Positions 1-7,234 of a stretch of DNA of 15,462 bases are shown here, one piece after another. This DNA comes from JBEKHI01 sp050012355. GTDB taxonomy: Bacteria > Actinomycetota > Actinomycetes > Streptosporangiales > Streptosporangiaceae. Each line of letters starts with the position of its first letter. Position 1 is the stretch's first letter. A model generated the notes under the pieces. That model worked only from the letters and a program-made list of their open reading frames with translations. It made no database searches and was not told where the DNA came from. The position numbers and the translations under genes are program-made. The stretch covers positions 1 to 15,462 of the forward strand of contig JBEKHI010000180.1 in assembly GCA_050012355.1 (NCBI GenBank), in the 5' to 3' direction.

Positions 1-2900
1 AGTGGTCCGACCCGCTGGGACTGGTACCCGGCGCGCTGCCGAGGGCGCCCGCGGGTTCCAACACCTCGCTGCTCGAAGCGGCGGCGCTGTCCGGCGTCGA
101 GAGCCACGCCGTGCTGGTCAGCGGCGCCTGGCCCACCGCGCCGGGCGACGGCCAGCCCATCCCGACCGCGCTCCCCCAAACCGCCGCGGCGCTGCTGCAC
201 GTGACGACCGGAGACCTGCTGCGGCTGAAAGACCGGAACAACGGCAAGCTCGAAGCGTTCCGTATCAGCGGGCTGTTCGCACCTCGGACGCGCAGCGGTG
301 ACGCTTATTGGAACCTCAACACGATCTCCGCCTCAGGTTCGTCCACGACCGGCGGTTTCACTACCTACGGGCCACTGGTGGTGAGCTCGGCGGCGTACGC
401 CTCCCGGCTAACGTACGCGTCGGGATCGTGGGTCGCGCAACCGGACATGGCAGCGCTCGGCAGCCGGGACATGGCCGCGCTCGCGGCCAACGTGTCCGCA
501 CTGTCGGGGTCGATATCGAACAACTCGCTGCTCGGCGGCCTGGACCTCACCACCAGCCTGCCCAGCGTGCTCAGCGGCACCGCCAGCGACCTGTCGGTGG
601 CCAGGTCGCTGCTCGGAATCGGGGCGGTTCAGTTGCTGCTGCTGGCGGCCGCCGCGCTGATCGCCGTCGCCCGGCTGCTCGCCAGCCAGCGCGAGTCCGA
701 GGTGGCGTTGCTCGGCGCGCGGGGAGCCACCCGCACGCAGCTCGCCCGGCTGACCGCGATCGAGATCGTTCCGCTGTGCGCGGCCGCGGCCGTCGCCGGA
801 GGCATCGCCGGCATCTGGCTGGCTGACCTGCTCGCCAGCGCCGGAGCGCTGCGCGCCGCCAACCTTGGCATGCCGGGCATCGGCACCGCGACGCTTGGCG
901 ACGCGCTGACCGCGGCCGGCGGGACCGCGCTGGTCTGTGTGCTGCTGCTTCTGGTCCCGGTGTTTCGCGTGGTCATGCCGGGGACGGTGCGGACCAGCCG
1001 CGGGCGTCAGGCGGCGCTGGCGGGTGTCAGCCGGGCCGGCCTGGACATCGCATTGATCGCGCTCGCGGTGCTGGCTGGCTGGCAGCTCCGCCGGTACTCG
1101 GCGTCACCGGCCACCGGCACCGATCCCGTTCTGGTGCTGGCACCGGCGCTCGCGCTCGCCGGCGGAGCGGTGCTCATGCTGCGGCTGCTGCCGGCCGCCG
1201 CGAAGGCCGGAGAACGGCTCGCCGCCCGGGGACGCGGCCTGGTCGCGGCGCTGGCGAGCTGGCAGTTCGCCCGGCAGCCGGTCCGGCAAGGCGGCCCGGC
1301 CCTGCTCATCGTGCTGGCCGCGGCGAGCGGGACACTCGCGCTCAGCCAGCACGCAAGCTGGTCCCGCTCGGCGGTCGATCAGGCGGCGTTCACCGCAGGC
1401 TCGGACCTGCGCGCGGACTCCCTCACCCAGCCGTCCCCCGCGCAGGCCGCCGGTGTCACCAGGGCGACCGGCGTCACGCACGCGATGGCGGTGTCGGTGC
1501 TGTCCACCAGCGGTGTCCTGGCGATCAACGCGACGCAAGCGCCGGCGGTGGTGCTGACCCGCCCGGACGAGATCGCCAACGGGGTGTTCGGCAAGATCAC
1601 GCCGACAAGCGTCCCGGGGATCACGCTGTCCGGTCCGCAGCTCACGCTGGCCGCGACGCTCACCGGGAACCTCGCCCCGGTCGACCTCGCCGTGACCGTC
1701 ATGGACTCGCAAGGCAACGCTTACCAGTTCGGAGCGGGCACCCTCGCGGCGGACGGGCGCACTCACCAGATCACGGTGCCAACGGACATGAGCGACGCCA
1801 AGCTGATCGCCATCTCCGCCACCTACACGCTCCCGGTCACGAGCCAGCCTAAAGCGCAGCTGGTGGTGACGGCCGACGGCGGCACGCTTGGCTCCTGGTC
1901 GGCGGTCGTGAGTTCGCCCGAGCTAGCCAGCCTCGTCCAGACGCAGAGCCAGGTCACGGCGCACGGCGAACCAACCACCGTCACGTTCGGCCACGGCAAG
2001 CTGGTTTTCGACGCCGGGTACGGCGAGGGAGTCACCCCGACCTTCGGTTCCCTCACCGGGCCTACCTACCAGACCATCCAGGGCCAGATCCAGCTGACCG
2101 CGGCGAGACCGGATACGCTCGCGGCCATCCCGGCGATCGCCACGACCAGCTACCTGCACGCGAACTCGCTGCACATCGGTTCCACTCAGGAGGTCACGGT
2201 CAACGGCATCCAGGTGCCGGTCGAGATCGTCGCCACCGCCGCCGAGTTCCCGACGGTCAGCGCTTCGGGCGGCGCGCTCATCGTGGACCTGCCCGCGCTG
2301 CAGGAGTACCTGGCCACCCAGGCGGGCACGCCGGTACCGGTCACCGAGTGGTGGCTGGCCACCCGAGACGACGCGGCGGCCGCGTCGGCGGTCGCCGCCG
2401 CGCTGCCCGCCGGGACCGTGATCACCTCGCGGACCGCGCTGGCCGACGCGATCACCCAGGACCCGGTATCGCTCGCGCCGCAGCAGGCGCTGCTGGCGAC
2501 CGCCGCGACCGCCGCGCTGCTGGCCATCGCCGGGTTCGCCGTCTCGATCGCGGCCAGCATCAGGCAGCGGCGCGCGGAGAGCGCGCTGCTCGCGGCGCTG
2601 GGGGTCGGCCCGCGGACGACGGCGTGGCAGCTCTGCCTGGAAAAACTCATGCTGAGCCTGCCGTCCGCCGTGCTCGGTCTCGTGCTCGGCGCGGTACTCG
2701 CCCGGCTGCTGGTGCCCGCGGTGACCCTCACCACCACCGCCACCACGCCGGTGCCGCCGCCGATCACGATGCTGAATCTGGCCGACTCGGTGCCGCTCGC
2801 CCTGGTGATCGCCATCGCGCCGACCCTGGTCGCCGCGGCCGCCTTGCTGCGACGCCCGGATCCGGCCACCGAACTTCGCGCCGCGGAGGCGGGAACGTGA
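1..2900 (+). CDS. FtsX/MacB-like ABC transporter permease, 5' end outside window
   Basis: Membrane subunit of an ABC exporter. The reading frame is open from nt 3 with no stop, so the N-terminus lies upstream; the GTG at 111 is an internal valine and not the start. Visible are 966 codons. Hydrophobic segments lie near nt 609-675, 765-830, 900-975, 1030-1085, 1117-1200, 1291-1345, 2488-2560, 2640-2720 and 2785-2850. Two FtsX-like cores follow the first and seventh segments, with the typical cytoplasmic coupling pattern E-x-A-L-L-G-A-R-G-A (about nt 700-730) and E-S-A-L-L-A-A-L-G-V (about nt 2578-2608). Between them nt 1350-2480 encode a large Thr/Ser/Val-rich extracytoplasmic region. The stop overlaps the next gene's GTG. 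The family exports lipoproteins, peptides or drugs or does mechanotransmission; the substrate here cannot be told. Confidence 0.88.
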   Translation, partial: WSDPLGLVPGALPRAPAGSNTSLLEAAALSGVESHAVLVSGAWPTAPGDGQPIPTALPQTAAALLHVTTGDLLRLKDRNNGKLEAFRISGLFAPRTRSGDAYWNLNTISASGSSTTGGFTTYGPLVVSSAAYASRLTYASGSWVAQPDMAALGSRDMAALAANVSALSGSISNNSLLGGLDLTTSLPSVLSGTASDLSVARSLLGIGAVQLLLLAAAALIAVARLLASQRESEVALLGARGATRTQLARLTAIEIVPLCAAAAVAGGIAGIWLADLLASAGALRAANLGMPGIGTATLGDALTAAGGTALVCVLLLLVPVFRVVMPGTVRTSRGRQAALAGVSRAGLDIALIALAVLAGWQLRRYSASPATGTDPVLVLAPALALAGGAVLMLRLLPAAAKAGERLAARGRGLVAALASWQFARQPVRQGGPALLIVLAAASGTLALSQHASWSRSAVDQAAFTAGSDLRADSLTQPSPAQAAGVTRATGVTHAMAVSVLSTSGVLAINATQAPAVVLTRPDEIANGVFGKITPTSVPGITLSGPQLTLAATLTGNLAPVDLAVTVMDSQGNAYQFGAGTLAADGRTHQITVPTDMSDAKLIAISATYTLPVTSQPKAQLVVTADGGTLGSWSAVVSSPELASLVQTQSQVTAHGEPTTVTFGHGKLVFDAGYGEGVTPTFGSLTGPTYQTIQGQIQLTAARPDTLAAIPAIATTSYLHANSLHIGSTQEVTVNGIQVPVEIVATAAEFPTVSASGGALIVDLPALQEYLATQAGTPVPVTEWWLATRDDAAAASAVAAALPAGTVITSRTALADAITQDPVSLAPQQALLATAATAALLAIAGFAVSIAASIRQRRAESALLAALGVGPRTTAWQLCLEKLMLSLPSAVLGLVLGAVLARLLVPAVTLTTTATTPVPPPITMLNLADSVPLALVIAIAPTLVAAAALLRRPDPATELRAAEAGT
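2885..2889 (+). promoter_or_regulatory. Ribosome binding site of second permease
   Basis: GGAGG seven bases ahead of the GTG at 2897, inside the end of the preceding permease gene. It decides the start: the frame is open much further upstream, to about 2348, but that part lies over the first permease and would be its shadow. Confidence 0.75.
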
Positions 2901-5521
2901 TCCGCGCCGCGTTCGCCGTGCTGGTCGGAGCCTGCGCGTTCCTCGCGATCGCCGGACCGCGCGCCGATCTCGCCGCCCGGTCGCAGGCGTTGCACCAGAC
3001 GCTGGCGGCGCAGCCCGCCGTTAACACAGCGATCAGCGGCCAGGCGGGCTGGAGCCAGTTCCTCAGCGGACTGAGCAACCCGACCACCGGGCAGTACACC
3101 AGCAGCCTGACCGCCGCCCAGTTCAAGGAGTCCACCGCGCAGCTCCGCGGCGATCTGGTGGCCGACGGATTGCCCGTCGCTCCGCTGTCGCAAGCCTGGG
3201 CAGGCCTGACGACCAAGCTCACCGGCATCGCCTCCCCGGTGCCCGCCAAGGCGACGCCGTCCGGTGCCAATGTCCCGCCCAGGGTGGAGGTCGCCTATCG
3301 CACCGGCCTGCCGAGCTTCACCAGGCTGGTCAGCGGCTCCTACCCCGGCACCTCCAGCAGCACGCTCCTCCAGGTCGTGGCCACTCAGCAGACCGCCGCG
3401 CTACTCGGCCTGCGTTCTGGCTCGGAGCTGTCGGTGGACACGGTGTCCGGCAGCGCCTCGGTGCTGGTCACCGGCATCGTCCAGCCGGTCGGACAGAACC
3501 TTACTTTCTGGACCGCCGATTCCATGGTCGGCGAGCCGGCGCTCGTCACCACCACCACGAAAAGCTGGTGGGACACCGGGATGCTCACCAACGACGCCGA
3601 GGCGCTGCCGCTTCAGGCGACGCTAGGCTCCCAGTCACCGCAGCTGAGCTGGTCATTTCCGCTGGATCTGAGCAACATCGGCGCCCAGCAGGTGCCCGGC
3701 CTCGCCAGTGCGCTGGGCACCGCGACCGCGCAGGCGCCCAGCCTGCGTTCCGAGCTCGCCCGCGCCACGCAGGCGATCTCGCTCACCGAGAACCTCACGG
3801 GAGCACTGACGGACTACCTGGCGACCGAGACGGCCACCGAGAACCTGTCCTGGCTGCTGTTCGTCAGCCTGACCGTCGCCGCCGCGACGGTGCTGCTGCT
3901 CGCCGCCCGGCTGCTGGCCGCGCGCCGCCGGGACGAACTCACCGTGTTGCGCGCCCGGGGCGCGTCCCGGTGGCAGGTCGGGTGGATCGCGGTGCGCGGT
4001 GTCGCGTTCGGCTGCGTGCCCGCGGCGGTGGCCGGAGCGGCGATCGGCGTCGCGGTCACCAGCGGGGCCGGGCAGACCCCGAGTTCCGGATGGATTCTGG
4101 CGGGCATCGTGCTGCTCGTCGCCCTCGTGACCCCGGCCGTCGCGGCGATCTTGCTGACCCGGCGGGTGGTGACTCGTCGCGGTCGCGTCCGCCGGATCGT
4201 CGCCGAGGTCACGCTGACATTGGCCGCCGTCGCCGGGCTGATCGTCTACCGGCGCGGTCCCGCCGACGTCAGCGGCGTCAACCCGCTGGCGAGCGCCGCC
4301 CCGGTGCTGGTCGCGATCCCGGTGATCGTTATCGTGACCTGGCTGACCCCGCTAGCCGTCCGGGTTGCCAGGAGGCTTACCAGCCGTCGGGCCGGCGCTC
4401 CCCTGCTGATCGCGCTCGCCCGGGCGGCCCGGCCCGCTACGCTCACCGCGTTCGCGGTGGTGCTCGCGCTGACCGTGTCCGCCTTCGGCGGCATGGTCCG
4501 CGACGCGATCACCAGGGGCGAGGTCGCCTCGTCGTGGCAGACCACCGGTGCTGACGACGCGATCGTCGCCCAGCAGTCGGCCTGGTTCACTCCGTCGGCC
4601 CGCGCCGCCATCACCGCGCTGCCTGGCGTCCAGCACGAGGCGGCGGTGTGGACGACGAGCTGGGTGCTGCCGGGCAACGAGGATGCCACGGTCGTGGCGG
4701 TGGACCCGGCGTCGTACGCGGCGTTCACCGCTAGCTCGCCCGGCTGGCCGCCGATCAGCGCGGCCAAGCTCACCGCGGCGGGCGGCGCCATCGTTTCGCC
4801 GCAGGTTTCGTCCGATCTCGCCGGTGACTCCGGAACGCTGCAGAACAGCATCGGGCTGCCCAGCCTGACCATCCACGTCGCGGGCACGGTAGCGCAGACA
4901 CCGGCGCTGCCAGGCAACGCCGCGTTCATCATCGTGAACCTCGCCGCACTCAGGGATCCCGCCGCCGTCCAGCCAAATATCTTGCTACTTAACGGCGGTG
5001 GGATTGATCCGCTGGTCCTGCGATCTCTGGTCGCGAGCAGAGTGCCCGGGGCGACTGTCACCGCCCGCGGCGACGTCTTGAGCGGGCTGGCCGACGCGCC
5101 GCTCCAGCACGGCGCGGATGTCATGTTCCTGCTGGCCGTCATCGCGGCGGCGCTGCTCGCCATAGCGGCACTTGGCTGCGAACTGGCGTATGGCGCCGCT
5201 GATCGGGAGTACACGCTGGCCAGGCTCGCGGCGATGGGGCTCACCGCCCGGCAGCGGATCGCGTTGATCGGCGGGGAGCTGGCGCCAGGCTTGCTGGCGG
5301 CCGCGGTCGCCGCCGGGGTGACCACGGTCGCGCTGCCCCGGATTCTCGCCCCCGCGCTCAACCTTTCGGTGTTCACCGGATCCAGCGCGTCGGTGACGGT
5401 GACGCCGGATGCCACCTCGTACATCGTGCCGCTCGCGGCGCTCGTGCTGCTCGCCGCCGCGGCTACCGCCGCCGGGGCCCGGCAGCGGGATATCGGCCCG
5501 CGGTTGCGGACGGGAGGGTGA
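2897..5521 (+). CDS. FtsX/MacB-like ABC transporter permease, second subunit
   Basis: Second membrane subunit of the exporter, 874 residues. The GTG start overlaps the previous stop as GTGA and has a good GGAGG. Residues 3-20 form an N-terminal hydrophobic anchor, followed by an extracytoplasmic region to about nt 3840. An FtsX-like core then begins with a strongly hydrophobic helix (V-T-V-A-A-A-T-V-L-L-L-A-A-R, about nt 3870-3915) and the coupling pattern R-R-D-E-L-T-V-L-R-A-R-G-A-S-R. More helices follow near 4010-4060, 4095-4155, 4200-4245, 4290-4345 and 4440-4490. A second extracytoplasmic stretch spans about 4500-5110, and the last core helices lie near 5120-5185, 5270-5340 and 5420-5480. 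It shares its layout with the first permease but differs in sequence, so a permease heterodimer is plausible. Substrate unknown. Confidence 0.88.
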   Translation: MIRAAFAVLVGACAFLAIAGPRADLAARSQALHQTLAAQPAVNTAISGQAGWSQFLSGLSNPTTGQYTSSLTAAQFKESTAQLRGDLVADGLPVAPLSQAWAGLTTKLTGIASPVPAKATPSGANVPPRVEVAYRTGLPSFTRLVSGSYPGTSSSTLLQVVATQQTAALLGLRSGSELSVDTVSGSASVLVTGIVQPVGQNLTFWTADSMVGEPALVTTTTKSWWDTGMLTNDAEALPLQATLGSQSPQLSWSFPLDLSNIGAQQVPGLASALGTATAQAPSLRSELARATQAISLTENLTGALTDYLATETATENLSWLLFVSLTVAAATVLLLAARLLAARRRDELTVLRARGASRWQVGWIAVRGVAFGCVPAAVAGAAIGVAVTSGAGQTPSSGWILAGIVLLVALVTPAVAAILLTRRVVTRRGRVRRIVAEVTLTLAAVAGLIVYRRGPADVSGVNPLASAAPVLVAIPVIVIVTWLTPLAVRVARRLTSRRAGAPLLIALARAARPATLTAFAVVLALTVSAFGGMVRDAITRGEVASSWQTTGADDAIVAQQSAWFTPSARAAITALPGVQHEAAVWTTSWVLPGNEDATVVAVDPASYAAFTASSPGWPPISAAKLTAAGGAIVSPQVSSDLAGDSGTLQNSIGLPSLTIHVAGTVAQTPALPGNAAFIIVNLAALRDPAAVQPNILLLNGGGIDPLVLRSLVASRVPGATVTARGDVLSGLADAPLQHGADVMFLLAVIAAALLAIAALGCELAYGAADREYTLARLAAMGLTARQRIALIGGELAPGLLAAAVAAGVTTVALPRILAPALNLSVFTGSSASVTVTPDATSYIVPLAALVLLAAAATAAGARQRDIGPRLRTGG
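5513..5517 (+). promoter_or_regulatory. Ribosome binding site of first ATPase
   Basis: GGAGG lies nine bases before ATG 5527 but touches the GTG at 5518 with no spacing. This favours ATG 5527 as the true start, although GTG 5518 would overlap the preceding stop as GTGA. Confidence 0.65.
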
Positions 5522-5526
5522 GTTCC

Positions 5527-6417
5527 ATGACAACCGGTTACGGGGACGGCGCGGTCATCGTGTGCGACCGGCTGGTGCGGATCTATCAGGCCGAGGGCAT
5601 CGAGGTCCAGGCGCTCCAGGGCCTCGACCTGGTCATTCGGCCAGGCGAGCTGACCGCCCTGGTCGGGGCGTCGGGCAGCGGCAAGTCGACGCTGATGAAC
5701 ATCCTCGCCGGGCTGGACGCGCCGACCGCCGGCCTGGTCCGCGTCGCCGGGAACGACCTCGGCTCGATGAACGCGCGGGCCCGGCTCGGTTACCGGCGGC
5801 GGGTGGTCGGGTTCATCTGGCAGCAGACCTCGCGCAACCTGCTCCCGTACTTGTCCGCGGCCCAGAACGTAGCGTTGCCGATGCGGCTGGCCGGCGTGCG
5901 GTCCCGGGCCCGGCGGCGGCGCGCTGAGGAACTGCTCGAGACGCTCGAAGTGGCGCACTGCGCGGCGCGGCGGCCCGATCAGATGTCCGGCGGCGAGCAG
6001 CAGCGCACCTCGATCGCGGTGGCCCTGGCGAACCAGCCGGAGGTGGTGCTGGCTGACGAGCCGACCGGTGAGCTGGATAGCGAGACGGCGGCCTCGGTCT
6101 TCGACGCGTTGCGAACGGCCAATGCCGAGCTCGGGGTGACCGTGCTGGTCGTCACGCACGACCCCTCGGTGTCCGGGATGGTGCGCCGGGTGGTGCGGAT
6201 ACGGGACGGCCGCACCGCCACCGAGACGCTGCGCGAGTCCGACGAGCACCCGGGAGTGGAGTACGCGGTGCTCGACCGGGCTGGTCGGCTGCAGCTTCCG
6301 GTGGAGATGACCGACGCGCTCGGCATGCGGGACCGGGTGCGGCTTCAGGCCGAGCCGGATCACATCGGTGTCTGGCCGGACACTCTGCCGCCTCAAGATG
6401 GCCGGGGTGAGCAATGA
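5527..6417 (+). CDS. ABC transporter ATP-binding protein with AbrB-like C-terminal tail
   Basis: Cytoplasmic ATPase of the LolD/MacB-type branch that pairs with FtsX-like permeases, 296 residues. Walker A is G47-T55 (GASGSGKST). The Q-loop glutamine is Q99 in an unusual W-Q-Q context. The signature is M153-SGGE (instead of LSGGQ), Walker B ends at D177-E178, the D-loop is at L183-D184 and the switch histidine is H211. The protein is about 70 residues longer than its neighbour. Residues about 245-285 read L-D-R-A-G-R-L-Q-L-P, then A-L-G-M-R-D-R-V-R-L, then H-I-G-V-W-P. This resembles the swapped-hairpin SpoVT/AbrB fold; that part is inference. Start chosen by RBS spacing. The stop overlaps the next ATG (ATGA), so the two ATPases are probably translationally coupled. 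Confidence 0.93.
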   Translation: MTTGYGDGAVIVCDRLVRIYQAEGIEVQALQGLDLVIRPGELTALVGASGSGKSTLMNILAGLDAPTAGLVRVAGNDLGSMNARARLGYRRRVVGFIWQQTSRNLLPYLSAAQNVALPMRLAGVRSRARRRRAEELLETLEVAHCAARRPDQMSGGEQQRTSIAVALANQPEVVLADEPTGELDSETAASVFDALRTANAELGVTVLVVTHDPSVSGMVRRVVRIRDGRTATETLRESDEHPGVEYAVLDRAGRLQLPVEMTDALGMRDRVRLQAEPDHIGVWPDTLPPQDGRGEQ

Positions 6418-7088
6418 CCGACATGGTGCGGGCGAAGGACATCGTCCGGACGTACGGCAGCGGTCCGGCCGCCGCCCGCGCGCTGCGCGGCGTGTCCTTC
6501 ACCATCCAGGCCGGCACGCTCGTCGCGCTGCGCGGCCGCTCGGGATCGGGCAAGACCACGCTGCTGAACGTCGTGGGCGGACTCGACACCCCAGACTCCG
6601 GCTCGGTGGTGGTGAACGAGCGGGAAGTGACCGGTATGTCGCCACGCGAGCTGCTGTCACTGCGGCAGTCCGCGGTGGCCTACATCTTCCAGGCGTTCGG
6701 CCTGATCCCGGTGCTATCGGCGGCGGAGAACGTGGGCGTCCCGCTGCGGATCCAGCGAATCTCCCCCGCGCAGCGCGAGGAACGCGTCCGGCTGATGCTG
6801 GATCTGGTGGGGCTGTCGGAGCACACCAGGCAGCGGCCGGGCGAGCTGTCCGGCGGCCAGCAGCAGCGGGTCGCGATCGCCCGCGCCCTCGCCGTACGCC
6901 CCGCCCTGCTGCTCGCCGACGAGCCGACCGCGCAACTCGACTCGGAGACCGGCAAGCAGATCATGCGGCTGCTGCGTTCGGTGGTCCGCTCCGAAGGGGT
7001 CACCGCGCTGGTGGCGACGCACGACCCGGCGCTAATAGACATCGCCGACGAGGTGCTCGAACTCGAGGACGGCATGATCCGCGCGTAG
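6414..7088 (+). CDS. ABC transporter ATP-binding protein (FtsX-permease type)
   Basis: Second ATPase of the operon, 224 residues, the usual size for LolD/MacB-type nucleotide-binding subunits. Walker A is G41-T49 (GRSGSGKTT), the Q-loop is F92-Q93, the signature LSGGQ is 145-149, Walker B ends at D169-E170, and the switch histidine is H203. All key residues are present, so it should be catalytically active. The ATG overlaps the previous stop by four bases, and a GGGGTG run a few bases upstream can serve as RBS. It lacks the C-terminal tail of its partner. With two different permeases in the operon, the ATPases may form a heterodimer or serve one permease each; the sequence does not decide. 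Confidence 0.94.
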   Translation: MTDMVRAKDIVRTYGSGPAAARALRGVSFTIQAGTLVALRGRSGSGKTTLLNVVGGLDTPDSGSVVVNEREVTGMSPRELLSLRQSAVAYIFQAFGLIPVLSAAENVGVPLRIQRISPAQREERVRLMLDLVGLSEHTRQRPGELSGGQQQRVAIARALAVRPALLLADEPTAQLDSETGKQIMRLLRSVVRSEGVTALVATHDPALIDIADEVLELEDGMIRA

Positions 7089-7134
7089 CCGGTTCTAGCC
7101 CCGTTGGGCCCTTCCCTTCCCCCGCTCCGCCGGC

Positions 7135-7156
7135 CGACGCCACTGTGATGCCGTCG
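7135..7156. terminator. Possible bidirectional terminator hairpin between convergent genes
   Basis: Imperfect stem-loop with 7 of 8 pairs and a 6-nt loop, in the 146-bp gap between the convergent ABC operon and the CHAT gene. There is no T-run on either side, so this is only a candidate by position and structure. Confidence 0.3.
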
Positions 7157-7234
7157 CGAGGAACGCCGCCCGGTGCCCGGTATGCGGTAGATGTCACGGG
7201 AACCAGGGCTGGTCTGCAGCTCGCGCTTAAGGGA

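Noticed and set aside
4246..6414. 722-codon open frame on the - strand
   Set aside because: It lies wholly under the second permease and first ATPase, is rich in Arg/Pro/Ser as expected for an antisense frame in GC-rich DNA, and has no domain.
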